A stretch of DNA of 64,000 nucleotides from Lumnitzera littorea (taxonomy: Eukaryota > Streptophyta > Magnoliopsida > Myrtales > Combretaceae), in assembly GCA_024138015.1 (NCBI GenBank), contig JAMXBB010000020.1, positions 17,857 through 81,856 on the forward strand. The letters run 5' to 3'. Shown here piece after piece: positions 48,551 through 60,100 of the stretch (its first letter is position 1; each line of letters opens with the position of its first letter). The translations under genes and the position numbers were made by a program. Below the pieces are notes generated by a model. It saw nothing but the letters and a program-made list of their open reading frames with translations, was not told where the DNA came from and searched no databases.

Positions 48551-49039
48551 GGGATAAGAGATGAACATAATAGCATTAACAGTTTCCTTTTTGTTTTAAT
48601 TTTCATTTTTTTTTTTTTGGTATTTTCTATATTTAATTAAATGAATATAATTGCTTTCTACATTAATGTTTAGTTAGTTTCAATTTTTACTTTAAGGTTG
48701 CTTTGTTAGGTTTTCGAGTAAAAGTGCTTATTTTAAAAGGTTAGAGATTCATATAATTTTTAAAGCTTTCAATCCAATTTATTTAAATAAAAAGAAGAAA
48801 AAGGAAGGAAATAGAGCAAATACCAAAAGCAGGGTTGCCATCTTTCATATTGTGATGCCATGAGTTTTTGCAAGGATTTCATTATAACAACAAAGTAGAA
48901 GGGATAGATTATTTTTGCTAGGGAAAAGAAATCGGAACAGTAAAGGGGGAAAAGTCATAGTATGGTCGATTTAACTAATGAAAGAGATAAACTTCACTTT
49001 TGAAATTGTTAGTGAATAGTAAGTATGATAGAACCATGG
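48551..49039. other. Unassigned DNA left of TatD
   Basis: AT-rich, with a T tract near 48608. Nothing recognisable otherwise. It ends in CATGG, which would be the TatD target sequence; the other copy lies beyond the window. Confidence 0.45.
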
Positions 49040-49541
49040 TGTTAGCAGGGCTCTTTAGACATGAGCCCCTCAAGCCCATCCAAATCTAATACGTCTTGTT
49101 GCATAAGGCTCATCACCGTAGGCTCAAGCCTTAGGCTTGAATTGATCGAGCCCAAAGAGCTTTTCAACGTTTAAAAGTCATGAGATAAGGGTGAGAGACT
49201 AAGTCAATAGCCACTCTTAGTTAAAGTAGGACACGTCAGACACTACAACCCTACTCTCCCATACTTGCAAGAGAAGATCTCTCCTACTAACCATCCTTCA
49301 ACTTTCAACACCAATCCACTATAAATACCAGTCCATTAACTAACGATAAAACTCTCAACACTATGCGCATTAAGCTTGCATATTACTACCAAGTATCTTT
49401 TGCCATCCAAGAAGTCTATACTAACTTAAGCATCAGAGTAGCCATGCCGGACAACACTTTAATGTCCCCTTACAGTGTTTTGATTTGTAGGCTTACTATG
49501 CATAGAGCCTAATCACTATCAGCAAATACCCTAAGACAACA
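49040..49541 (+). mobile_element. TatD 5' LTR
   Basis: 502 bp from TGTTAGCAGGGC to AGACAACA. A TATA-type ACTATAAATACC is at about 49318-49329, and a GCATCAGAGTAGCCATGCCGG block near 49430 parallels the GCATCGGAGTAGCTACACC block of the TatB LTR. The 3' partner lies outside the window. Confidence 0.8.
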
Positions 49542-49559
49542 TTCGGTGCTGTCTATAAG
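49542..49559 (+). promoter_or_regulatory. TatD primer binding site
   Basis: TTCGGTGCTGTCTATAAG, the decayed counterpart of the TTTGGTGTCGTCTATGGG site of TatB, immediately after the LTR. Confidence 0.65.
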
Positions 49560-49629
49560 AAACCGAATTCCTACATCTGAAACCACAAACACACTAAACA
49601 CATTTCCTACAAACAATTCCTCTGACATC

Positions 49630-49712
49630 ATGTCTTATCACAACGAGCAAGAAAATTGCCAGTTGGTGAATAAGTAGCTTGCAACCAATCATCCCCTCCT
49701 CAAGGCCATACT
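49630..49712 (+). pseudogene. TatD gag, N-terminal stub
   Basis: ATG at 49630 (MSYHNEQENCQLVNK, then a stop, LATNHPLLKAIL). It is cut at ATACT by Chr2; gag continues at 55025 with EENLEHMKQLAKKL-like sequence. The start choice follows the position relative to the PBS and the reading frame to the junction. Confidence 0.7.
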
Positions 49713-50568
49713 TGAAGGGAATCAAGCTACGAAACCTCTGACCTGCAGTTGAGCCCAAGGACTAAAGGAGTTGGCACAACGAACCCTTACGTTTCAACCA
49801 ACCCCTGTCAAGATTGAGTACTTTCTTTCTGAGTCACCTTTAATGCCATGCCGTATGACCGCCCATTATTTTGTGTTATGCCGAGTTGATGATTACTTTA
49901 ATGCTGAGCCAACCAATCACTCGACATCATTCTTGTCGAGAAGCCGAGAGATAGAGAATCTGAACTGACCAGGCCATCCCTACTCAGGCAAGCTTACTTG
50001 TCTGTACTTTTGTCCACATCCCTTAATAACCATGCTAATGCAGCATTGCTACGTGTACAGCATCGTATGGAGAATCTGTAGCTCTAATGATTATTTTCCT
50101 TGTATATTCATTTTTACCCTTTTGTATCATGTACATTGCTTCTTTAGGAAATGTCCTTATTGTCTTTTCCCTTTTGGGTAAATTATCCTAACTTACAGTT
50201 ATAAATACCCTTATACTTATAGTTGTAACTTATTAGGTTACTTTCAATACACTTGAGTACTTTCTTCCTTGCATAAACACTGCTTGTTTACTCTCGGCAT
50301 CACTCTTATCATTTTCCTATAAGCAAGGCTAGGTGGCGAGTAACCTCACTGGACCAATTCGTGCATCATATCAAATAATGTCATAAGTCATCAAAAGTTC
50401 CATTAGTGCGTCATATCCTTTGGAGCTATTCATAAGTTTTTGTTTATTGTTTCATTCGTCTTTGTTACTCTTTTTGTACCTTTCCCCATTAACCCTTTTT
50501 CAAGCTTTCTACAAGCTTGAACCCATCTAGGGACTAACCTTATTTGTTTTTTGTCACAATTCACACCA
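49713..50568 (+). mobile_element. Chr2 5' LTR
   Basis: 856 bp. A TATA-type GTTATAAATACCC lies at about 50198-50210. It aligns throughout with 54168-55019, including the GGCGAGTAACCTCACTGGACC block near 50335. The ORF at 49771-49968 lies in the LTR and is not a gene. Confidence 0.92.
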
Positions 50569-50571
50569 TCT

Positions 50572-50583
50572 TGATATCAGAAT
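50572..50583 (+). promoter_or_regulatory. Chr2 primer binding site
   Basis: TGATATCAGAAT followed by GAAGGTTTTGTGAG; equivalent to TGGTATCAGAGC, the initiator-Met tRNA site, with G-to-A and other changes. Confidence 0.8.
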
Positions 50584-50743
50584 GAAGGTTTTGTGAGAAC
50601 TATAATTAGTTCTTCTTCAAGTTCTATTGTGCTCTGTTTTGTGTATATGAAACAGAGTTAGTTATTGTGTTCATTTGACTACTATGTTTTTAATTGTTTA
50701 CTTTTTGAAGTGTTTGTTTGAATTTTGAATTTGTAAGAAAAAA

Positions 50744-51900
50744 ATGATAGACCTAAGTATGAATGTAAGTGCTAGTGATGATAGTGAAGTTATCCACCAT
50801 AGACGATAATCTTAGGGAACTCCCAAAAGCATTGACAAGAGACTTGGTAAGGTAGCTAACCTCTTAGTGGATCTGACTCGAGTTGTACATGCCCTGTCTT
50901 GCCGACCTACTGAGGCCACGTCAAACACTCCACAAGCTGCTTAACCTGTTAGAGGTCAGAACCCAGCTTAACCAATTCAAGGTAGAGGAGTTAGTGGACG
51001 AGTAAGGCAAAGGATAAACCTAAGAGAGGTTGATGAGGAAGAAGAAGAGTATTTTAAAGAGGGGCGTATACAAGTCCCCAGAGCATCCGACCATGTGAAG
51101 CTTCAGATTCCAAGTTTCAATGGATCTGGGAATGCTAATGAGTATCTAGACTGGGAAGAGAAGGTAGAACGTTTGTTTGATTACTATCAATATGAGGATT
51201 ATGAGAAAGCGAGGACTGTTGCTGTTAAATTCTCTGGATATGTTGCCATGTGGTGAAAGAATTTTCAAGCCATGAGAAGAAGAGAGGGGTACTAAGAGAT
51301 TAACACTTGGCCCAAGATGAAGAGAGTACTCAAAAACAAATTCCTGCAAGAAACATATCTCTAAGATACTTTCACTTGGCTTTAGGAGCTAAGATAAGAA
51401 GGCCGAACTATTGATGAGTATGTTCAAGAATTCCAAATGCTTATGATAAGATGCGAAGTGGAGGAACCACTAACCCAAACAATCTCAAGGTTTATTACTA
51501 GATTGAGAGGATACATCTGAGACATTGTAGAGCTCCAACAATTTGACACAATGGATGAAGCTATTAATATTGGCCGATGAGTGGAGAGGCAAATAAGGAG
51601 TTGAGTAACGACTAGAATGCTGACTAGCTGACTAAGGCAAGCAAGTCATTAAGCTTAGTCTAGTATCGAGTTGAGTAGAAGAGTTACTATCAGAGCCGAG
51701 CACAAAGTCAGTCCCAAAGAGGTAGTGCCAACCCGAAAGTATGAGAAGGGGCAAGGGTTTAGTAGGAAGATCAACCAAATCAAGTGCTTCAAGTGTCAAG
51801 GATTCGAACATATAGCTGTTTAGTGCCCAAACTAAAGGACAATAGTCATTAAGGGAGACATCTCGAAGTTAGAAGTAGAGAGTACAGATGAGGAACTCGA
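50744..51900 (+). pseudogene. Chr2 gag
   Basis: ATG at 50744 (MIDLSMNVSAS). Contains the acidic block DEEEEEYFKEG (about 51030), the gag core SGNANEYLDWEEKVERLF (about 51128), then TWPKMKRVLKNKF and IDEYVQEFQMLMIRCEVEEP (about 51410). A CCHC zinc knuckle reads CFKCQGFEHIAV, then a stop in place of the fourth-Cys tract, then CPN (about 51785-51830). Several TAG/TGA stops interrupt it. The gag is of the same kind as the Chr1 fragment at 12990-14560. It packages RNA in functional relatives. Confidence 0.85.
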
Positions 51901-52786
51901 GGAGGGGGAGGTTCCTACCGAAAAAGAAAATGCGAAGAAAGAACTGATTGAGGAGGACGTGTTTCCTGAGGACTTAAACCAATTACTCATGGTTGTTCAG
52001 CGCGCTATGAGCATGGAAACCTCATGAGAGGAGGAGTAGAGGGAGAATTTGTTTCATACCACCTACAAGGTGAATGATCGGATGTATGCTCTCATTGTGG
52101 ATAGTAGAAGTTGCACCAATGTGGCATCGGCCGATCTTGTTTCAAAACTGAAGCTGCCGACTGTTGTACATCCTAGGTCATATAAGTTGCACCGGTTAAG
52201 TGAGAAAGGACCATTACATGTCATTTGGCAAATACTATTGCCTATAGGGAATTACTCTAACCAAATCCTCTGCAACGTGCTACCTATGTACACTTCCCAC
52301 GTGTTGCTAGGTAGGCCATGGTTGTTTGATAAGAAAGTTATACATGATGGCTATAGGAACATGTATATGTTAGAAAAGGATGACCAGAAGATTACGCTAA
52401 ATCCGATGCCACTAAGAGAAGTTCACAAGCTACAGACAAAACTTGCTTGCAGATTGAAGAAAGCTCTAGTGATGAGTAAAGCCGAGCTTTAAGAAGCCAT
52501 CAATGCTAACGAGCCAACCCTATTGTTGGTCAGGTAACTATTAGAAATGAAGAAGTTTGGTGAGCTTCCCCAAGAAATTAATGGGTTGTTAGATAACTAT
52601 GCCAACCTATTCCTAGAACAGTTACCTAAGAGGTTGCCCCCAACTCAAGGCATAAAGCATTGCACTGACTTAATACCCGGTGCTACACTGTCGAATAAGC
52701 CAGCTTATCAGATGAATCCCGAGCAAGCTTCTAAACTCCAACGTCAAGTCAATGGGTTACTAGAGAGAGGTTATGTGAGAAATGGG
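51901..52786 (+). pseudogene. Chr2 protease and N-terminal RT stub
   Basis: Open at 52049-52492. The protease active site reads Asp-Ser-Arg in IVDSRSCTNVASADLV (52100-52108), where the family has DSG. VLLGRPWLFDKKVIHDGYRN (about 52298) is the conserved second half of the domain. The next open stretch, 52547-52816, holds the pre-RT region ELPQEINGLLDNYANLF and LLERGYVR, where RT should begin. Homology stops there and a deletion junction follows. Confidence 0.87.
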
Positions 52787-54160
52787 TTAAATTCCTCAAG
52801 GGGTTCAATTTTGTGATAAGGTACGAGCAAAGAAAGAGCAACATAGTTGTAGATGCTCTTTCGAGGAGGCATGCGCTCTTATTAGAACTTCGCACCAAGC
52901 TATTTAGTTTTGCGAGTATCAAAGAGCAATACTCTAGGGATCCACACTTTGGATCAGTAATTTCACGATGCGTCGATGGGAGGACAGTAGACAAGTATTA
53001 TATAGAGGATGGCTATCTATTCCGAGGGAGAAGATTATGAATGCTAACTTGTTCCCTACGAGAATTATTTATTAGGGACGCCCATAGCAGAAGGCTCTTC
53101 GAACACTTTAGAGAGAAGAAGACCTGTAAACTATTAAATGGCCGACTCTTTTGGTTGAGAATGGGAAGAGATGTGCACCGAGTTGTGGAAAGCTGTGCAA
53201 TGTGCAAAAAAGCCAAGTGTTGAGTCGAATAAGGGAAAGCAATGCCCCTACCTATTCCAATGAAGCTATAGACTGAACTAAGTATGGACTTTATTCTCGA
53301 TCTGCCATAAACTGCCCAAGGCAAAGATTCTATAATGGTGGTCATAGATCGGTTTAGTAAGATGGTACACTTCGTACCCTGCACCAAAATTAACAACACT
53401 TTGACTATTGCTTTTCTTTTCTCACAGGAGATTATACGGACACAATACATACCGAGGAGTTTAGTCTCCGATCAAGACCCGAAGTTCTTGAGCCATTTCT
53501 AGAGGAACCTATGGCATTAGCTGGGAACCAAATTACTCTTCGATACCTCATGTCACCCCTAAACTGATGGCCAAGCAAAGGTGGTTAATCATACTTTGGG
53601 GTCACTACTCCGAGCTACAATAGGCAAGAACTTAGCTGATTGGGACATCTACCTACTAGTAGTTGAATTCGCTTATAACCGAACCATACATGATACCATT
53701 AAGCAAACTCCCTTCAAGGTGGTCTATAGATTCAATCCCGAGTTGCCCCTTGACCATGCCCCTATACTAGGACTTATGTAAGAGGACCTAGATGCCTTAG
53801 CTAGAGTACAATCTCTTCAACAAATCTATGACAAGGTCACTCGACATATTGACCAAGCTACCAAAAGAATAAGAGAATGGACTAAGGGTAGGTTGACTAA
53901 ACAACTTCAGCCAAGAGACTTAGTATGGCTATACCTCAGCAAGGAACGATTCTCGAACAAGAGGAAGAACAAATTTTCTACAAGAGTGAAAGAGCCTTTC
54001 AGAATCCTCTAGAAAATCAATGACAATGCCTACAAGTTGAAACTACCTAAAGACTATGGGGTTTCTGATGCCTACAACATTGCCGACCTCGGTCCATATC
54101 ACCCTAATAGAGAATTGAGTGAACACCATTTAGATTTGATCCCAAATCTAAAACAACCCA
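52787..54160 (+). pseudogene. Chr2 RNase H end and integrase after a large deletion
   Basis: Begins directly with KWVKFLKGFNFVIRYEQ and then VVDALSRRHALL (about 52850), the last part of RNase H. The whole RT polymerase and most of RNase H, about 1.3 kb by comparison with the family, are missing and the frame shifts at the junction. Integrase follows: a zinc-binding remnant ending ESCAMCKKAKC (about 53190), DFILDLP, VVIDRFSKMVHF (first Asp), LVSDQDPKFLSHF (second Asp, about 53467), DGQAKVVNHTL (third acid is Lys in place of Glu, about 53570), then FAYNRTIHDTIKQTPFKVVY. The tail with FNIADLGPYHPN-like sequence ends near 54160; no clear chromodomain was seen. Confidence 0.85.
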
Positions 54161-54167
54161 GAGGGAG
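54156..54167 (+). promoter_or_regulatory. Chr2 polypurine tract
   Basis: ACCCAGAGGGAG directly before the 3' LTR start at 54168; the purine core is AGAGGGAG. Confidence 0.7.
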
Positions 54168-55019
54168 TGATGGGAATCAAGCTACGGGACCTCTAACTTG
54201 CAGTTGAGCCCAAAGACTAGAGAGGCTAGCATGATGAATCCTTATGTTCTAACCAACCCTTACCGAGGCTAAGTCACCTTTAATGTCGTATCATATAACG
54301 ACCCATGATTTTGTGTTATGCTAAGTTGATGATTACTCTAATATTGAGCCGACCAATCACTCAGCATCATCCTTACCGAGAAGCCGAAAAGCTAAGAAAC
54401 AAAGAATCCAGACTGACTAGGCCATCCCTACTTGGGCAAGCCCACCTGTCCATACTTTTGTCTGCATCCCTTAATAACCATGCTAATGCAGCATCGCCAC
54501 GTATATAGCATCGTATGGAGAATCTATAGCTCTAATGATTATTTTCCTTGTATATTCATTTTTACCCTTTTATATCATATATATTGTTTCTTTAGGAAAT
54601 GTCCTTATTGTCTTTTCCCTTTTGGGTGAGTTACCCTAACTTACAAGTATAAATACCCTTATACTTGTAGCTATAACTTATTAGATTATCTTCAATACAC
54701 TTGAGTACTTTCTTCCTTACATAAACACTACTTGTTTACTCTCGGTATCACTCTTATCCTTTCCCTTAAGCAAGGTTAGGCGGCGAGTAACCTCACTGGA
54801 CCAATTCGTGCGTCATATCGAATTGTGCTATAAGTCCTCGAAAGTTCCATTGTTATGTCATATCCTTTAAAGCCATTCATGGGTTTTTGCTAACTTTTTC
54901 ATTCGTATTTATCACTCTTTTCGTACCATTCCCCATTAACCCTTTTTTGAGCTTTCTGCAAGCTTAGACCCATCTAGCAACAGGCCTCGTTTGTTCTTAG
55001 TCATGGTTCACTCGCACCA
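54168..55019 (+). mobile_element. Chr2 3' LTR
   Basis: 852 bp, TGATGGGAATCAAGC to TCGCACCA, with a TATA-type AGTATAAATACCC near 54649. It aligns with the 5' LTR and is followed by ATACT and then TatD gag. Confidence 0.93.
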
Positions 55020-55024
55020 ATACT

Positions 55025-56420
55025 AGAGGAGAACTTAGAGCACATGAAACAACTAGCTAAGAAGTTAGTTGCTCAAAACAAGCTACTCCGTGCTCGCCTA
55101 AAAGAAGTTAAGAGGCATAACGTACAAACTTATCATCCTAAAGTTTCGAATGCTCGTATTAAGCAAAGCAACCCCTACCAACAGTAGTAAAATGGCAGGG
55201 AACAGTAACTTGATCCACCATTATAGCAATGGCCAATAAGGTCTATAGCCACCCATGACTGATCTTTGGCTGGCAATGAGCAAGTAACTAACTCGTAGGG
55301 AGTACCGGCTTAATCAACAGTACACCAAGCTCATTCAGTAGATGACACCAACCTTAACAAGCTTTGTGCAATGGTTAGGAGGATCTTTAAACAGTAAGGG
55401 AGCAAGGCCGTTGGCGATGTCGAGCTAGTTGCCAACAATAAGACCCCCTTCACTAGGGGCATCTAAGACGAAGTGTTAACTCCCAATAACAAACTTTCGT
55501 CTGTAGATTAGTATAATGGCACAAGTGACCCTGATGATTACCTCCTCCACTTCTACACCATCATAAATCTTCACGATCATGGGGATGCTATAATGTGTAA
55601 GGCTTTCCTAGGTACCCTAAGGAAAGGGACTCAAGCGTGGTTCTACTACCTCCTTGTTAATTCTATTAACTCCTTTGATGAGTTGCTATGGAGGTTTAGC
55701 CTCCACTTTAGAGCTAGCAAGCCCCCATCAAAGCAAACTTCATCTTTGTACCTTATAAGATAAGGTAAAGGTGAATCCCTACATGACTATGTGGCTCGAT
55801 TCAACAATTTCGTAGCCGAAATTCCTCAGCTAGATGAGGGAGTCGCTATCCATGCCGCTCAGCTCGACATCTAACGTTCAGGAGACTTCTTCCAATCGCT
55901 TGCAAAGAGCAAGCCAAAGACCCTAGCCAACTTCTAAAATAAAGCTTAGAGGTACATCGACTAGGAAGACAACATTTGTGCTAAGCGCAAAGCCAATTGA
56001 GAGAGATTAGGTGAAAAGTAGGACAACGAAAAATTGTCCATAATAGATTGCCTTGGCAATAGGTTATCGAGTAGATTAAAGGGGGAAAGCTCTGGGAAGA
56101 AGAAGCGTCGAGCCAAGCATAACCCATTGCCCCCTCTTATTTACACACAACATACCACCCCACCCCCACCCCCCTCCCTCCCCCCCTAAATAGACCCATA
56201 GCTTAGGTCCATTCCAAGGTAAAGTACAGGAACTTGCTATAAAGACCCTTAAAAATGAAGGGGAACCCTAGTCGTCAAAACTTGGATAAGTACCGCCAGT
56301 TTTACGATAATCATGGTCACACTAAAGACAAATGCTTCTAGTTGAAGAACACAATTGAATACACCATTCAACAAGGCTTCTTCTCAAAGTACGTAGCTCA
56401 TTAGAGGAACGGTGATTGTT
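55025..56420 (+). pseudogene. TatD gag, main part
   Basis: Continues gag after Chr2. A coiled-coil-like HMKQLAKKLVAQNKLLRARL opens it (about 55042). A Gln/Ser-rich stretch with stops follows. The gag core then has NGTSDPDDYLLHFYTI (about 55515), FLGTLRKGTQAWFYYLL and SFDELLWRFSLHFRASK (about 55670), and then SLHDYVARFNNFVAEIPQLD. Near 56290 a knuckle-like YRQFYDNHGHTKDKCF leads into LKNTIEYTIQQGFF, matching the CDFHRDK...DEC region of TatC. A C-rich run interrupts at 56150-56190. Many stops. It forms the particle protein in active relatives. Confidence 0.83.
56149..56188 (+). repeat. C-rich low-complexity tract in TatD gag
   Basis: Roughly 40 bases of CCACCCCC and CCCTCCC type (ending CTCCCTCCCCCCCTAAA), strikingly C-rich for this AT-rich window. 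Probably an expanded Pro-codon linker of gag. The complementary strand is G-rich with several runs of 4 or more G. Confidence 0.85.
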
Positions 56421-57127
56421 CCTATGATGATGGCGATAGGGTACCTCAAAGGTAACAGATCGAGAATGCCCACATCAAGCAAAACAATGACTATTGCAGA
56501 GACCGTACCCCCAATGGCATCATTAACATAATTATGGGGGGAGCCGTACCTTGGGAGCCAGCTGAGCACTAGCAACTTGGTTAATGCCCTATCAAAGGTA
56601 CTGGCCGCAAGGGAGAAGAGACAAAAATTGGACACTTATATCTCCTTCTCCAATGGAGACCTTAAAGGGATTGACAAACACCATCAAGATGCCCTAGTAA
56701 TAGGGGTGAAGATCTCAAATTTTGAAGTCCTAAAAATTATGGTAGACACTGGCAATTCTACCTATATACTTTTCATCCATACTTAGAGAGGATGAGGAAG
56801 AAGTTGCTAGTAAAAATGAAGCTGTACAACAATAATCTGATTGGCTTCAATGGAAGTATGATTTGAGCCAAAAGGATCATTATGTTAGACATAGAACTTG
56901 GCAATGACGACCATGTGGCATGACAACCCGTAGAATTCATCATGATTGATTGCCCCTCCCCCTACAATGTACTCTTGGGAAAGCGAAGCTTAAATGCATT
57001 TGGGATGATCACATCCTCCCTTTATCTAAAGGCTAAATTTCCGACCTTAACTAGGGTAAGAGTATGCAGGTGTAATCAAAGGCTTTCGTAAGTGTTGTAC
57101 GTCAGGGTTGCTAAAGGAGATGGCATG
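56421..57127 (+). pseudogene. TatD protease
   Basis: The linker RTPNGIINIIMGGA (about 56500) is followed by an open stretch at 56577-56786 with DTYISFSNGDLKGIDKHHQD and the active site IMVDTGNSTYILF. DTG is intact here (56745-56753), unlike all other proteases in the window. The second half (about 56890-57127) is shifted and has stops, but keeps the MLDIELGNDDHV-like and LLGKRSLNAFG-like blocks and ends KGDGM, where S2 cuts in. Confidence 0.85.
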
Positions 57128-60100
57128 TGTAATATCCAATAAATTAGCAATCAAGACATGAACATCTGAGTATTATGACAAAGCCCTATCCTTATACAGT
57201 TAGGATCAATAATTGATCTAAGACATTTAAGAAAGTAAATCAAGTGGACTAGAAGGTTACGAGAAACATGATAACCCTAATTGAGGAATCTTCATACACA
57301 TGGAAGTAAAAAATATAATTAAATATTAAGAATATAATCAAGATAGTGAGAATGTACTCCATATGAAACCCTAAAGTTGAGTTTAGAGTAACCATACCTA
57401 AATTTAAGGCTTTCGAGAAAAGTTATCCAATTAAATCCAAACTTTACAACTAAGATAGAAAAGTTAGTGCAATTGGAGTTTGAAAATAATTACCAAAAAT
57501 CTCGATTTTGCCCCTAGAAGTGTAATTACTTAATATAGTATAAAAATTATCGAAACCCCTAAAACTAAGCTCGAAATGCAATAAGGACTACAAATAAGTT
57601 AATTAAGCAACAAAAGAAAATAATATAGTATAATATACTATATGAGTATACACGTATTTTTATGAGTATATCTGGTATATATAATAAATATATTTGTAAA
57701 TTAACTTAAAATTACACAATTATATACAATATGTGCTAAATTCATAAAAATAATTAGAGAATATCTTTTAAAAATAAAAGATATGTTAGAAACATTATTA
57801 TATGAGTACAAATACACATTACATATGATATATACGTAAGATATACACTTGTAAATTAATAAAATAACTAAATACTAATATAATATATATATTATTAGTA
57901 TTTAATTAAAATATCTATTAAAGCTTATCCAATAGCCTCCAAAATTGCTGGACATGCTAGAAATCATGTGGCAAATTATAGGAGCTGATTTTTGCTGAGT
58001 CAAAAGTGAAATTTTTATAATTAAGCCATCTCTTACTATGTAATTTTCAAGGAAAATATTAAAATAAATTACTTAATAATTAAGAAAAAATTCAACCGAC
58101 CTTAATATTTATAAATAAGACACCCCTACAACAGATACACATTTAGGAAACCAAATTATAGAAACGAAAAATAAAAAATAAATCAAAGGAAAATAGAAAA
58201 ATTAGAACAAAAATAGAGCAAGGACCGAGCTAGGACGGTTCCCCAACCATTTAATGAATTGACGTGGATCCTTGCCACCACCTAGTAGAGCCACCATCGA
58301 CTAGGCTGGCTAACAACCCCTCTCCGCCAATGGTAACTAAAGCTCCGATAAACTTAGGTTCTAAGTTTCTGCCCTGTTTTTCTCTATTTTTGATAAATTA
58401 TTAAATTAGTCAAGAAAAAAGTGAAAAAAATTAATTCCTAGGTTATTTTATATTTAATTTTATTTCGTAAATTTATTTTCAGAAAATTAGGAATATTTAA
58501 TGTACTTACTTAACAAATGTACTATTCATCCGAAATTTGAAATTCAACATAAATACACTAAATGATGTAGTTTCTAGCTCAAAATTTTTGTATAAGATAC
58601 TTATGATATATAGATAATTTCTATGTAGCCCAATTTTGTTATTTGAATATTTTTAATAATTTTTTCCTAAAAATAGCTCAAAATTAGTCTTAAAATATTA
58701 AATAAATAGGATTTATGAAATTAAATAATGAAATTGACCTACACTGATTTCTAATGAAGTATAATGATGTTAGGATAGGTTGAAAATTATTTTTTACAAA
58801 AAGAATCATATTTAGGTAATTAAGTGTAATTTAGGGGTAAAATCGTAATTTTGAATATATAGGCAACAAATCGATAACATGAAACTAAGTGATGAATGAA
58901 TTCCACATATTTTTAGGAGTCTATAGAAGTTTTTGGGGAATTATTTGGTAATTCAAACTATTTATTACAAATTTACATAGTAAAATAGCTCAAATAACGA
59001 ACCGATACCCAATTCTAATAATAATTGGTTAAAATATGATAAATAGTTGAATAAAAACTATCTATTTGTGTATTGCTTAGATTGGATAAAAATTATATTT
59101 TTTAATATATTTAATGATATTTTAATAATCGGGATACATTATAGAGATATTAGGGTTAGATAATATCTATATTATGGGTTATATTAACAAATTAGGTAAA
59201 ATATGATTTAATAACATAAATTACGTATAGTATGATAATATTTGATTGGATATGTATAATTGTGTTAAAAACTTGAATTATTCATTAAAAGTCATCTTTA
59301 GAAATTAGGACTTATAATATGTACATTAAGTCTATATGAACCCAACGACGCTATTTTTACTAAAATTGGATATTGGATAAACCTAAGTAATATAACCTAT
59401 ATCTCTACAATATTACTAATTTACGTACTACTATAACTCTACCATAATTGAAACGTGATTTAAAAAACTAAAAGTATGTTTTGATACAATCGAAATGATA
59501 CATTATACATAATAAGATAATTACGTATATTATTAATACTTAATAACTTAACTCGATCGATATTATTTCAAAATATCTGGAGACTTTGGTATGTATTGGT
59601 TTGTGATTGTAGTTAGTTGTTTGTGCATATGCAGCACTTGTGGTTGGGTTTCAATTTGCTATAATAAGAGCTAAGCTCCATGATATAATTGTTCTGTGAA
59701 TATTATTATTAAGTTGTTTGAGCTTAGTTGATCCCCTAAAAAGATAAACTATCTCAAATTTGGCTTAATATCTAATTTGATATGCATCGTAACCCACTAG
59801 GGATAACAACTAAGATTCTCAAGCCAAATACGGACTCCCTTCAATGAAGATAGCTGAAATAGTCCTTTCCCCACCCTTAGCTAAACAAAGTGATAGAAGA
59901 AGAGGTCGTGCTAAGGTTGGGGGCCATGGTTCAAAGGTAGTCATGAGAGGAGGGTGTTCTCCATTGCATAAGCCCCGGTTTAGTTTCAATCCGTGAGTGT
60001 GTAAATTCAATCTCCTCAACTTGGATTAGAGTAGGTGGAATTTCTCTGATCTTACGACAGACTGAATAACGTCGTGTGATAGCATTTTCTTGTATACTCA

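Larger units (their letters stand above)
49713..55019 (+). mobile_element. Chr2: chromovirus-type Ty3/gypsy inserted in TatD gag, RT deleted
   Basis: LTRs at 49713-50568 and 54168-55019 start TGA(A/T)GGGAATCAAGCTAC and end CACCA. The 5 bp duplication ATACT is perfect (49708-49712, 55020-55024). Internal features are an iMet-type PBS (50572), gag with zinc knuckle, protease, a short RT N-terminus, the RNase H end, integrase and a PPT (GAGGGAG before 54168). The polymerase domain is missing (see 52787). The two LTRs are close in length (856 and 852 bp) and much more alike than those of TatB, so this is a younger insertion. Confidence 0.93.

Noticed and set aside
59931..60000. Possible tRNA-derived SINE from the GCCCCGGTTTAGTTTCAATCC-like sequence
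   Set aside because: No A-box at the proper distance, no cloverleaf could be drawn and no A- or T-rich tail or duplication at its edges.
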